Source: a bacterium (GTDB lineage Bacteria > Patescibacteriota > Saccharimonadia > Saccharimonadales > JAUPVS01). Taken from it: 36,190 nt of DNA. The stretch spans positions 1 to 36,190 of the forward strand of contig JAKOXV010000019.1 in the NCBI GenBank assembly GCA_029780855.1. Direction: 5' to 3'. Of the stretch, positions 18,594 to 26,697 are shown one piece after another. The first letter of the stretch is position 1. Each line of letters starts with the position of its first letter. The position numbers were made by a program, and so were the translations under genes. The notes below the pieces were generated by a model, which did not search any database, was not told the origin of the DNA, and was given only the letters and a program-made list of their open reading frames with translations.

Positions 18594-19724
18594 ATGTCTG
18601 TATTGCTTATCATTTTGGGGTTAGTACTTTTTGTGGGTTTGGTTGTAGTCCATGAGTTCGGACACTTTATCGTTGCAAAACGTAACGGTGTTGAAGCGGA
18701 AGAATTTGGTATAGGCTTCCCGCCGCGAGCTAAGGTGCTCGCAAAGAAGAATGGTACGGAGTACACGCTCAACTGGTTGCCGCTTGGCGGTTTTGTAAAG
18801 ATGAAAGGTGAACACGATGCCGACACAGCGCCGGGCACATACGGTGCGGCAAGTCTGTGGGCTAAAACCAAAATTTTACTTGCCGGAGTTGGCATGAATC
18901 TTGTTACCGCATTTGTGCTTCTGACACTTCTGGCAGTGGTGGGTATGCCACGTCTTCTTGATAACCAGTTTACCGTAGCTTCAGATACTAAAGTTACTAA
19001 GCAGGAAGTGTTGGTGGGATACGTAGAACCGGGTTCTCCGGCTGATGCTGCGGGTATTAAGGCACGGGACACTATTGCGGCCATCGGTCTGCCGGATCAG
19101 TCCAAGGTGTTTATTACCAGCCAGGATCAGCTACCGGAAGTTACCAAAGAGTTTGCCGGAAAACAGGTAGAGATAATCGTCAGGCATAGTGCTGACGATG
19201 CCGAACAGAAACTCATTACCTTACGTTCCCAGCAGGAAGTTTCTGCTAGTAAAAATACCGATGAACCAAAAGGTTACCTCGGGGTATCACCTACAGAGTA
19301 TGTGTTGCAGCGCTCAACATGGTCGGCTCCTTTGGTGGCGCTCGGATTGATCAAGCAGTTTACCGTAGTCACGTTTCAGGGCTTAGGAAACGCTATTGGT
19401 GGCTTATTTACCGGACACGCTTCCCAAGCAGCAGCACAAGTTTCTGGTCCGGTGGGCATATTTGTACTCATAAAGAACGGTAGTTTTCTTGGTTACCAGT
19501 TCATATTGCTTATACTCGCCGTTATATCACTCACCTTGGCGTTGATTAATCTGTTGCCATTTCCTGCTCTAGATGGTGGGCGGTTGTTTGTTACGCTAGT
19601 ATTCCGAGCTAGTAAAAAGAAACTGACACCGAAACTCGAAGAAGTTATTCATGGCACGGGGTTTGCTTTGCTGATGTTGCTGTTCGTAGTTATTACTTTT
19701 GTCGACATTAAACGGATATTCTAA
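18594..19724 (+). CDS. rseP: RseP-like site-2 protease (M50) with PDZ domain
   Basis: VVHEFGHFIVAKRNGVEAEEFGIGFPPR (HEFGH), PDZ-like GYVEPGSPADAAGIKARDTI, NLLPFPALDGGR. Confidence 0.94.
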   Translation: MSVLLIILGLVLFVGLVVVHEFGHFIVAKRNGVEAEEFGIGFPPRAKVLAKKNGTEYTLNWLPLGGFVKMKGEHDADTAPGTYGAASLWAKTKILLAGVGMNLVTAFVLLTLLAVVGMPRLLDNQFTVASDTKVTKQEVLVGYVEPGSPADAAGIKARDTIAAIGLPDQSKVFITSQDQLPEVTKEFAGKQVEIIVRHSADDAEQKLITLRSQQEVSASKNTDEPKGYLGVSPTEYVLQRSTWSAPLVALGLIKQFTVVTFQGLGNAIGGLFTGHASQAAAQVSGPVGIFVLIKNGSFLGYQFILLILAVISLTLALINLLPFPALDGGRLFVTLVFRASKKKLTPKLEEVIHGTGFALLMLLFVVITFVDIKRIF

Positions 19725-20501
19725 ATGACCGAAGATAAACCCTTGGCCGAACCAGTCGCCAAAAAAACGGCCTACGTAACCTGGGGGCCAGCGGTAGCGA
19801 TAGCTTTCACCTTGGTGGTGTACTTTTTTACCCAGATTTTGGCAAGTATCGTACTTCTAGCCTATGCCAAAATACGCGGTTGGGATCAAGCCACCATCAC
19901 GAGTTGGACCAACACGACCGTTGTTCAGTTTGCGTACGTATTGCTTATTGAGGCGGCAACTATAGGATTGGTGTGGTGGTTTGTTAAAAGACTGAAGTCG
20001 AGCGTTCGGGCTATCGGTTTAGTTAAGCCAAAACTACGGGATATCGGCTATGCATTTGTGGGTTTTGGTATTTACTTACCTTCGTTGATCGTGGCCACTC
20101 TACTTATTACGCATTTCGGTCCCCACATTAATCTTGATCAGCAGCAACAACTTGGCTTTGAATCAGCAAACAACGTTCGGCAATTGGCGTTGGTCTTTAT
20201 GAGTTTGGTAGTACTACCACCACTAGCTGAAGAGATTTTGGTGCGCGGATTCCTATACTCAGGTCTCAAGAAAAAACTGCCATTATGGTGGGCGGTTGTG
20301 ATTACGAGTGGTATATTTGCCATTGCGCATTTGCAGATCGGCAGTGGAGCGCCGCTGCTTTGGTCTGCAGCTATCGACACATTTATTTTGTCGCTAGTTC
20401 TCATCTACCTGAGGGAAAAAACCGGTAGCTTATGGGCTTCAATTGGGCTTCATATGATAAAGAATCTTGTAGCATTTTCTGCTCTGTTTCTTTTTAAATA
20501 A
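19725..20501 (+). CDS. CPBP/CAAX-type intramembrane metalloprotease
   Basis: PLAEEILVRGFLYSGL (EExxxR), downstream HLQIGSG and SIGLHMIKN; ATG directly abuts the rseP stop. Confidence 0.9.
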   Translation: MTEDKPLAEPVAKKTAYVTWGPAVAIAFTLVVYFFTQILASIVLLAYAKIRGWDQATITSWTNTTVVQFAYVLLIEAATIGLVWWFVKRLKSSVRAIGLVKPKLRDIGYAFVGFGIYLPSLIVATLLITHFGPHINLDQQQQLGFESANNVRQLALVFMSLVVLPPLAEEILVRGFLYSGLKKKLPLWWAVVITSGIFAIAHLQIGSGAPLLWSAAIDTFILSLVLIYLREKTGSLWASIGLHMIKNLVAFSALFLFK

Positions 20502-20551
20502 ATATGAGCTAATATGTAGAGTAGTGAACTACAAAATTACTTTTGAAATCG

Positions 20552-20637
20552 ATGTACCGACACCGCCCACTCTGGGGCGATAAAATACGTACATATTTAT
20601 TTAAAAGTAGTATTCGCCCCTTGTGATTCGCAAGGGG
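20552..20637 (+). promoter_or_regulatory. Candidate structured leader with alternative stems upstream of orf129-proS
   Basis: ATGTAC/GTACAT (20552-20557/20589-20594), CGCCC/GGGCG (20564-20568/20575-20579), GGGGCGA/TCGCCCC (20574-20580/20614-20620), CCCCTTG/CAAGGGG (20617-20623/20631-20637). Confidence 0.45.
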
Positions 20638-20656
20638 TATTTATATGGAGACCATA

Positions 20657-21034
20657 ATGGATTTTGAAAAAGACCTACAACATTTACAAACGGAAGTTAA
20701 CGCCTGTTTTTATCTCGATCCCGTAGAAGAAGCTATGATCTACGATGAGCTTGAAGGCGTTTCAGTACTAGGCTTAGAAACAATGCTAGGAATGATCAGG
20801 GCAAACCAGATGAGTGGCCTAAAAACAGATGTGGCCAAAGCGCTGGTGGCGGGGGAGCCTGAAGAGCTTGAAATAGCCAAGAAGCATGCCCATGAGCAAG
20901 CGGTGGCTGGCTGCAAAAGGAAGGTGGCAAGGGAGCTACTACAGCGTTCTGGGGTGTCGCCAAAACCTAACGACCATAGTAGAATAAGGCAGAATAACCG
21001 AAACAACTGGAACACGTTAGGATACATTTTATGA
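20657..21034 (+). CDS. Hypothetical small protein translationally coupled to proS
   Basis: ATGA overlap with proS start (21031); SD-like GGAG at 20647-20650 favours ATG 20657 over ATG 20645. Confidence 0.65.
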   Translation: MDFEKDLQHLQTEVNACFYLDPVEEAMIYDELEGVSVLGLETMLGMIRANQMSGLKTDVAKALVAGEPEELEIAKKHAHEQAVAGCKRKVARELLQRSGVSPKPNDHSRIRQNNRNNWNTLGYIL

Positions 21035-22281
21035 GACTGTCACAGCTATTTACTAAAACTCGTAAAGAAGCACCTGCCGATGAGGTGGCTAAAAATGCTC
21101 AGTTACTTATTAAGGCGGGCTTTATACATAAAGAGATGGCTGGTGTGTACGCTTTTCTACCGCTCGGTTTGCGAGTACTTGAAAATATCAAAACCATAGT
21201 TCGCGAAGAAATGCAGTCTATTGGGGGTCAGGAAATAATCATGACCGCACTCCAGAACAAAGAAACCTGGGATATAACAAAACGCTGGGACGACGAAGTG
21301 GTGGACGTGTGGTTTAAATCCGTCCTTAAGAACGGAACAGAAGTGGGGTTTGGTTGGTCGCACGAAGAACCAATCACCGCCATGATGAAGAACTACCTTA
21401 CTAGCTATCGTGATTTTCCTGCGTCTGTTTTTCAGTTCCAAACCAAACTACGAAACGAACTTCGCGCAAAAAGTGGCATCATGCGCGGGCGGGAGTTTGT
21501 CATGAAAGATATGTATAGTTACCATATCGACGAAAAACAGCATCTGAAGTACTACGATTCCGTCAAAGATGCGTACATGCGGGTATTTAAGCGGGTGGGG
21601 CTGGGCGACATTACCTATATGACCTACGCCGCTGGCGGTGCATTTACAAAGTATAGTCATGAGTTCCAAACAATTTCAGATGCCGGAGAGGATGTAATTT
21701 ATTTGCATCGAGGTAAAAATATTGCCATCAACGAAGAAGTTTTGGATGACGATTCACTTAAGAAGATGGGTGTGAAGCGGGAAGAACTAGAAGAAGTTAA
21801 AGCTGCAGAAGTTGGAAATATATTTGATTTTGGTACCACCAAATGTGACGATATGGGGTTGTTTGCCACGGATGAAGCAGGAAACCAAGTGCCCGTCTAC
21901 CTTGCGTCATTTGGGATTGGAATAACGCGCCTAATGGGTGTAATTGCCGAGCATTTCAGTGACGAAAAAGGATTGGTGTGGCCTAAAAATATTGCCCCCG
22001 CCACGGTGTATTTAGCCCGTATTGGTGATAAAAAAGAGGTTGTCAAAGCCGCCGATGAACTGTATGATACATTGCAACAAACAAACATAGCAGTACTCTA
22101 TGACGACCGAGATGTACGACCTGGTGAAAAATTTGCAGACGCGGATCTACTAGGGATTCCATACCGGCTAGTCGTCAGCGAAAAAACCATCGCAAGTGAC
22201 AAGATCGAGATCAAGGCAAGAAACCAGTCAGAATCAAAACTGGTCACTGTTGAAGAAGGGTTAAAAGCACTAGCGGAATAA
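21031..22281 (+). CDS. proS: Prolyl-tRNA synthetase, short form lacking the INS editing insertion
   Basis: MRLSQLFTKTRKEAPADEVAKNAQLLIKAGFIHKEMAGVYAFLPLGLRVLENI; RGREFVMKDMYSYH; FGIGITRLMGVIAEH; 416 aa. Confidence 0.95.
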   Translation: MRLSQLFTKTRKEAPADEVAKNAQLLIKAGFIHKEMAGVYAFLPLGLRVLENIKTIVREEMQSIGGQEIIMTALQNKETWDITKRWDDEVVDVWFKSVLKNGTEVGFGWSHEEPITAMMKNYLTSYRDFPASVFQFQTKLRNELRAKSGIMRGREFVMKDMYSYHIDEKQHLKYYDSVKDAYMRVFKRVGLGDITYMTYAAGGAFTKYSHEFQTISDAGEDVIYLHRGKNIAINEEVLDDDSLKKMGVKREELEEVKAAEVGNIFDFGTTKCDDMGLFATDEAGNQVPVYLASFGIGITRLMGVIAEHFSDEKGLVWPKNIAPATVYLARIGDKKEVVKAADELYDTLQQTNIAVLYDDRDVRPGEKFADADLLGIPYRLVVSEKTIASDKIEIKARNQSESKLVTVEEGLKALAE

Positions 22282-22356
22282 AAGCAGTATTTGCTATAAT
22301 AATGCTCTCAAAAACGGGAGAAAGTCCGAAATTACCGGAGAAGGAGTGATAAGAAA

Positions 22357-22818
22357 ATGAAAAAGATGTTCCATCTCACAAAAGAGGGTGTGGCAGAGTT
22401 ACAGGAAGAGGTAAAAGACCTAATTTCTCAGCGCGGACCCATCGCAGAACGTATCAAAACAGCCCGTGAATTTGGTGATTTGAGTGAAAATGCGGAGTAC
22501 AGTTCTGCTCGTCAAGAACAAGAACGGGTAGAAAGCCGGATCGCTGAAATCGAACACATTCTGCAGAACGTCGAACTAATTACTAAGCCAAAAGGTGATA
22601 GTAAAGTCCAGTTGGGTTCAAAGGTAGTTTTGAAAGATGGGGGCAACAAACAAAAAGAATTCCAAGTTGTTGGAACCGTAGAGGCGGATCCGCTCAACGG
22701 AAAGATATCTGACGAGTCACCCATTGGTAAGGCGCTGCTCGGCAAGAAAGTCGGCGACGAAGTAGAAATCAAGACCCCAGTAGAAACAGCAATCTACAAA
22801 ATCAGCGTCATCAGTTAG
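22357..22818 (+). CDS. greA: Transcription elongation factor GreA
   Basis: MFHLTKEGVAELQEEVKDL; AREFGDLSENAEYSSARQEQ; SPIGKALLGKKVGDEVEI. Confidence 0.96.
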   Translation: MKKMFHLTKEGVAELQEEVKDLISQRGPIAERIKTAREFGDLSENAEYSSARQEQERVESRIAEIEHILQNVELITKPKGDSKVQLGSKVVLKDGGNKQKEFQVVGTVEADPLNGKISDESPIGKALLGKKVGDEVEIKTPVETAIYKISVIS

Positions 22819-22838
22819 ATAAACAGTGAAATGAATCA

Positions 22839-22873
22839 AAATCTGGGGTACAATAACCCCAGATTTATTTTTT
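22839..22873 (+). terminator. Intrinsic terminator downstream of greA
   Basis: AAATCTGGGGT-ACAATA-ACCCCAGATTT stem followed by ATTTTTT. Confidence 0.85.
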
Positions 22874-22889
22874 AGAAAGACCTATAGAT

Positions 22890-24422
22890 ATGCAGTGGTT
22901 AGATAAAATTGTTGATGAATTAATTAGTCGTACGCCAGAAGGCGAGATTATTGTGGAGAGCGGAATCGCGCCATCCGGATCGTATCATATGGGCTATTTA
23001 CGCGAGATCATAACGTGTGATGCTATAGTGCGTACACTCAAAAAACGCGGACGCAAAGCGCGACACATTCACTTTGTAGACGACTTGGACGGTTTCAGGA
23101 AAGTGCCGGTCAATCTACCAGAAGATTACGCCCAGTACCTCGGTAAGCCGCTGTGTGACATGCCGGCGCCTGATGGATCGGACAAATCGTATGCCGATTA
23201 TGCGGTACAGAGCTTCTTAGAGAGTGTCCATGCTTTGGGAATTGAAATAGATGTTATGTGGGCCCACAAGAAATATCGAGAAGGGTTTTTTACCGAAGCA
23301 ATTGAAGTAGCGCTCGGACACATAAAGGAATTAAAGACTGTACTTGAGGAAATCTCTGGACGGAAGCTGGATGAACAATGGTCACCAATCCAGGTGAATG
23401 AAGACGGGTATTTAAAGAAGCGTCCGTTTGTTGGCATCGATATTGCCGCAAAGACAGTGCGATATCTCGACAAAGATGGCTCCGAGCAGACGATTGCCTA
23501 TGACAAGGGTGACGTGAAGCTTGATTGGCGCGTCGATTGGCCAGCCCGCTGGTGGATGCTTAAAGTAGATGCTGAACCGTTTGGCCGGGACCATGCCACC
23601 AAGGGTGGTAGCTACGATACTGGAGTAGGCATCATGGATGCAGTCTTTAAGGCGCCAGCCCCGCTACCCATTCCCTATGACTTTATCAATAGAGCCGGCG
23701 ACACAAAAAAGATGAGCGCAAGTAAGGGCAATGGAATCTTAATGAGTGAGGTGGTGAGCGTATTGCCACCTGAGGTTGCCCGGTATTTCATATTGCGTGC
23801 AGCGCCCTCCCGTCAACTCTTCTTTGACCCAGAGGGAGGTGTGGTACGGCTTATTGATGAATTCGCTGAACTGCTCGCTAAAACCGATAAGACAAAGTCC
23901 GAAACGCAACTAATTGCGCTTTGTACGGATGGTATAGACAACGTTACGGTGAGTAATGTGCCATTTTCACACTTAGTTGCAAGCTATCAGGCAGCCCTAA
24001 AAGACCCAGAAAACACACGCAAAATTATTGAGAGGACGGAGCATAAAGAGGTTGCTAAGAAGCAAAAAGAAACACTGCAACGTGAACTTACGTTCATTGA
24101 TGAATGGCTGAGCCGATGGGCGCCTGAGGAGGTCAAGTTTTCCTTGCAAGAAAACATCAATACCGCGGAGTTTAGTGACCCGCAACGGCAGTACATGAGT
24201 ACGCTTGCCGACAAGATTGCCCAGGCGCCGGACGATGCTGACGGTGAGTGGTTCCACAAAGCGATTTACGAGTTCAAAGAAGCGAGCGAGCTTGAACCGA
24301 AGCAGCTCTTTAGTACGCTTTACCAGGCGATTATCGGCAAAGAGGCCGGGCCACGAGCAGGCTGGTTTTTGAGTATGCTACCCCGTGACTGGCTTATAAA
24401 ACGGCTAAAACTCGAGGGGTAA
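22890..24422 (+). CDS. lysS: Lysyl-tRNA synthetase, class I
   Basis: ESGIAPSGSYHMGYLREIITCDAIVR (HxGx-type signature), KKMSASKGNG (KMSKS-type), class I LysRS layout; 510 aa. Confidence 0.93.
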   Translation: MQWLDKIVDELISRTPEGEIIVESGIAPSGSYHMGYLREIITCDAIVRTLKKRGRKARHIHFVDDLDGFRKVPVNLPEDYAQYLGKPLCDMPAPDGSDKSYADYAVQSFLESVHALGIEIDVMWAHKKYREGFFTEAIEVALGHIKELKTVLEEISGRKLDEQWSPIQVNEDGYLKKRPFVGIDIAAKTVRYLDKDGSEQTIAYDKGDVKLDWRVDWPARWWMLKVDAEPFGRDHATKGGSYDTGVGIMDAVFKAPAPLPIPYDFINRAGDTKKMSASKGNGILMSEVVSVLPPEVARYFILRAAPSRQLFFDPEGGVVRLIDEFAELLAKTDKTKSETQLIALCTDGIDNVTVSNVPFSHLVASYQAALKDPENTRKIIERTEHKEVAKKQKETLQRELTFIDEWLSRWAPEEVKFSLQENINTAEFSDPQRQYMSTLADKIAQAPDDADGEWFHKAIYEFKEASELEPKQLFSTLYQAIIGKEAGPRAGWFLSMLPRDWLIKRLKLEG

Positions 24423-24424
24423 AC

Positions 24425-24793
24425 ATGCAAGTTCCGTCAGACGACGAGTTCGATAAAATCATCAGTGATGCACTCGATACGTTGCCACAAGAATACGTAA
24501 AACGAATGACTAATGTTGCGATTATCTATGCTGATGAGCCAACTCCGGAGCAACGAGAAAAACTCCAACTTCGTGGCGGTCAGACTCTGCTTGGTCTTTA
24601 TGAGGGCGTTCCGCTACCGGCGAGAGGTGGAGTGCAGCCGTATCTACCTGATAAGATCACGATATTTAAGGTGCCCCTTACTATGCAGAGTCAGAATATC
24701 GACGAACTTAAGGAAAATGTTCGTCACACACTGTGGCATGAAATGGCCCATTACTTTGGATTGGACCACAAACGCATACATGAATTAGAATAG
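24425..24793 (+). CDS. Metallopeptidase family protein (zincin-like)
   Basis: HTLWHEMAHYFGLDHKRIHELE motif. Confidence 0.85.
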   Translation: MQVPSDDEFDKIISDALDTLPQEYVKRMTNVAIIYADEPTPEQREKLQLRGGQTLLGLYEGVPLPARGGVQPYLPDKITIFKVPLTMQSQNIDELKENVRHTLWHEMAHYFGLDHKRIHELE

Positions 24794-24797
24794 AATC

Positions 24798-25112
24798 ATG
24801 AAAGCAACTTGGAATGGCCACACAATAGCCGAAGCAGAAAAAGACGACTTAATCTACATTGAGGGGAACTGGTATTTCCCTCCTGCTAGCGTTTCTCAGG
24901 AATATTTACGAAAGAGTGACACGCCATACACCTGCCCATGGAAGGGTGTCTGCCAATATTTTGACGTGGGAAAAGATGATGACTGGAGTAAGGACAGTGC
25001 CTGGTGCTATCCTGAGCCAAAAGCTTCGGCAATAGAGATTGTGAAGCATAGTTCTGGCAAAGATTTCAGCGGCTACATCGCCTTTTGGCAAGATGTGGCT
25101 GTTAGCGAATAG
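24798..25112 (+). CDS. DUF427 family protein
   Basis: WNGHTIAEAEKDDLIYIEGNWYFPPASV; TPYTCPWKGVCQYFDV; AWCYPEPK. Confidence 0.85.
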   Translation: MKATWNGHTIAEAEKDDLIYIEGNWYFPPASVSQEYLRKSDTPYTCPWKGVCQYFDVGKDDDWSKDSAWCYPEPKASAIEIVKHSSGKDFSGYIAFWQDVAVSE

Positions 25113-25454
25113 CTACAGCTGTTTCTTAGAAAAATAACTCCCTGCAGCTACCGCTAGACCAAGTCCAGCTATGATGAGTACAAGCGAAAGGGCGGCGTCG
25201 TTAGTGTTTTGACTAACCAGGTTAAGCTTATGTATGCCCAGAAGTGCTCCGGTGAAAGCAAGACTGCCACCCACTATTTTAGTGGCTCCATCCGGGCTAA
25301 TGAGCAGTACAACACCAATGACAATAGCGATGATCGGCCATAGGTTATTAAGGCCAGTTGTATCTAATATTTGTAGGATCCCGGCTAAGAAATACATGCC
25401 CAGTAGCACGATTCCTATGCCAAAAAGTAAGATGGTGAGCTGTTGTCTATTCAT
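25113..25454 (-). CDS. Small membrane protein, unknown function
   Basis: Four hydrophobic segments, NLWPIIAIVIGVVLLI; start placed at MNRQQLTILL. Confidence 0.65.
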   Translation of the reverse strand: MNRQQLTILLFGIGIVLLGMYFLAGILQILDTTGLNNLWPIIAIVIGVVLLISPDGATKIVGGSLAFTGALLGIHKLNLVSQNTNDAALSLVLIIAGLGLAVAAGSYFSKKQL

Positions 25455-25558
25455 GGCTCTATCATACGCCACTTGAATACGATTGGGGACAGTGCTTTTG
25501 CTTGACTTTTTTTAAGAATAGGTAAGAATATACTTAGAGACCTAAAAAAGGAGGGACT

Positions 25559-26110
25559 ATGGCAAGAAAGCAAGACGACAGTCTAGCTGTTCATTGGTGG
25601 GGATTAACCATTCGCGGTATTGCTGCGATTTTATTTGGCGTGGCCGCGGTTTTTTGGCCAGGCATTACGCTCGTAACACTCGTATATCTGTTGAGTGCTT
25701 ACGTGCTTGTAGTCGGAGTTGTTAACATCGTACAAGGTGTTATGTCTATCGGAAAGGGAGGCACATGGATCCTGACGCTACTGCTCGGTTTACTTGAGCT
25801 TGGAGTAGGTGTGTACTTTGTGCGTCACCCAGCCGTTTCGTTTGCAACGTTCGTGCTTGTCGCAGGCTTCCTATTTATTGCCTGGGGCGTGCTTGAAGTT
25901 GTCGCCGCACTGGCGGAACCTGCAAGTGCAACCGGACGTACGCTCATGATCATTTCTGGTGTTGCAGCATTCTTGGTAGGTGTTGTTCTTTTGTTCCAGC
26001 CAGAATCAGGCGGCGTAGCATTTGTTTGGTTCCTAGGGCTCTATGCTCTTATTTCTGGACCACTACTTATTGCAATGTCGCTCGATGTTAAACGGGCACT
26101 TGAAGAGTAA
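25559..26110 (+). CDS. HdeD/DUF308-like membrane protein
   Basis: WWGLTIRGIAAILFGVAAVFWPGITLVTLVYLLSAYVLVVGVVNIV pattern; SD AAAGGAGGG. Confidence 0.85.
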   Translation: MARKQDDSLAVHWWGLTIRGIAAILFGVAAVFWPGITLVTLVYLLSAYVLVVGVVNIVQGVMSIGKGGTWILTLLLGLLELGVGVYFVRHPAVSFATFVLVAGFLFIAWGVLEVVAALAEPASATGRTLMIISGVAAFLVGVVLLFQPESGGVAFVWFLGLYALISGPLLIAMSLDVKRALEE

Positions 26111-26139
26111 ACAAAATAACAGTTCCCAGGTCTCGATTG

Positions 26140-26170
26140 GAACGAGTCGCACATGCGGCTCGTTCTTTGT
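26140..26170 (+). terminator. Hairpin terminator after the HdeD-like gene
   Basis: GAACGAGTCGC-ACAT-GCGGCTCGTTC (11 bp with one U-G pair) then TTTGT. Confidence 0.75.
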
Positions 26171-26176
26171 GAGGCG

Positions 26177-26198
26177 TATAATACGCTTTGTAAGGAGG
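26177..26198 (+). promoter_or_regulatory. -10 box and Shine-Dalgarno of the msrA-heliorhodopsin unit
   Basis: TATAAT 26177-26182; AAGGAGG 26192-26198; ATG 26205. No clear -35. Confidence 0.6.
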
Positions 26199-26204
26199 CT
26201 TGTA

Positions 26205-26690
26205 ATGATACAGAAAGCAATTTTTGCAGCCGGCTGTTTCTGGGGCGTGCAGTATTACTTTGATCAAGTTCCGGGCGTAATAAACACTACTGTCGGATAC
26301 ACTGGGGGACACAAAAAGAATCCAACATACGAGCAAGTTTGTACTCACTCTACTGGGCATGCAGAAGCGGTATTGGTTGAGTTCGATGCAAATCAGGTGT
26401 CCTACGAAACGTTACTGAAGCAGTTTTTTAGAATGCACAACCCAACCCAGCTAAATCGCCAGGGTCCTGATGTAGGGGATAGCTATCGTAGTGCAATCTT
26501 TTATTTCAATGAAAAACAAAAAACGGTTGCCGAAGAAGAAAAAAAATTTGCACAAAAGAATTGGAACGACCCAGTCGTTACAGAAATTACTAAAGCCACT
26601 ACGTTTTATCCAGCAGAAGCGTATCACCAAAAGTTTACCGAGCGTACCGGTCGCGGAGCTTGTCATATAGCATACGCTCCGGTACAGTAA
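26205..26690 (+). CDS. msrA: Peptide-methionine (S)-S-oxide reductase
   Basis: FAAGCFWGVQYYFDQVPGVINTTVGYTGG; HAEAVLVEFD; RSAIFYFNEKQ; ATG 26205 has SD, the track's start (26043) lies inside the upstream gene. Confidence 0.95.
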   Translation: MIQKAIFAAGCFWGVQYYFDQVPGVINTTVGYTGGHKKNPTYEQVCTHSTGHAEAVLVEFDANQVSYETLLKQFFRMHNPTQLNRQGPDVGDSYRSAIFYFNEKQKTVAEEEKKFAQKNWNDPVVTEITKATTFYPAEAYHQKFTERTGRGACHIAYAPVQ

Positions 26691-26697
26691 AAGCATT

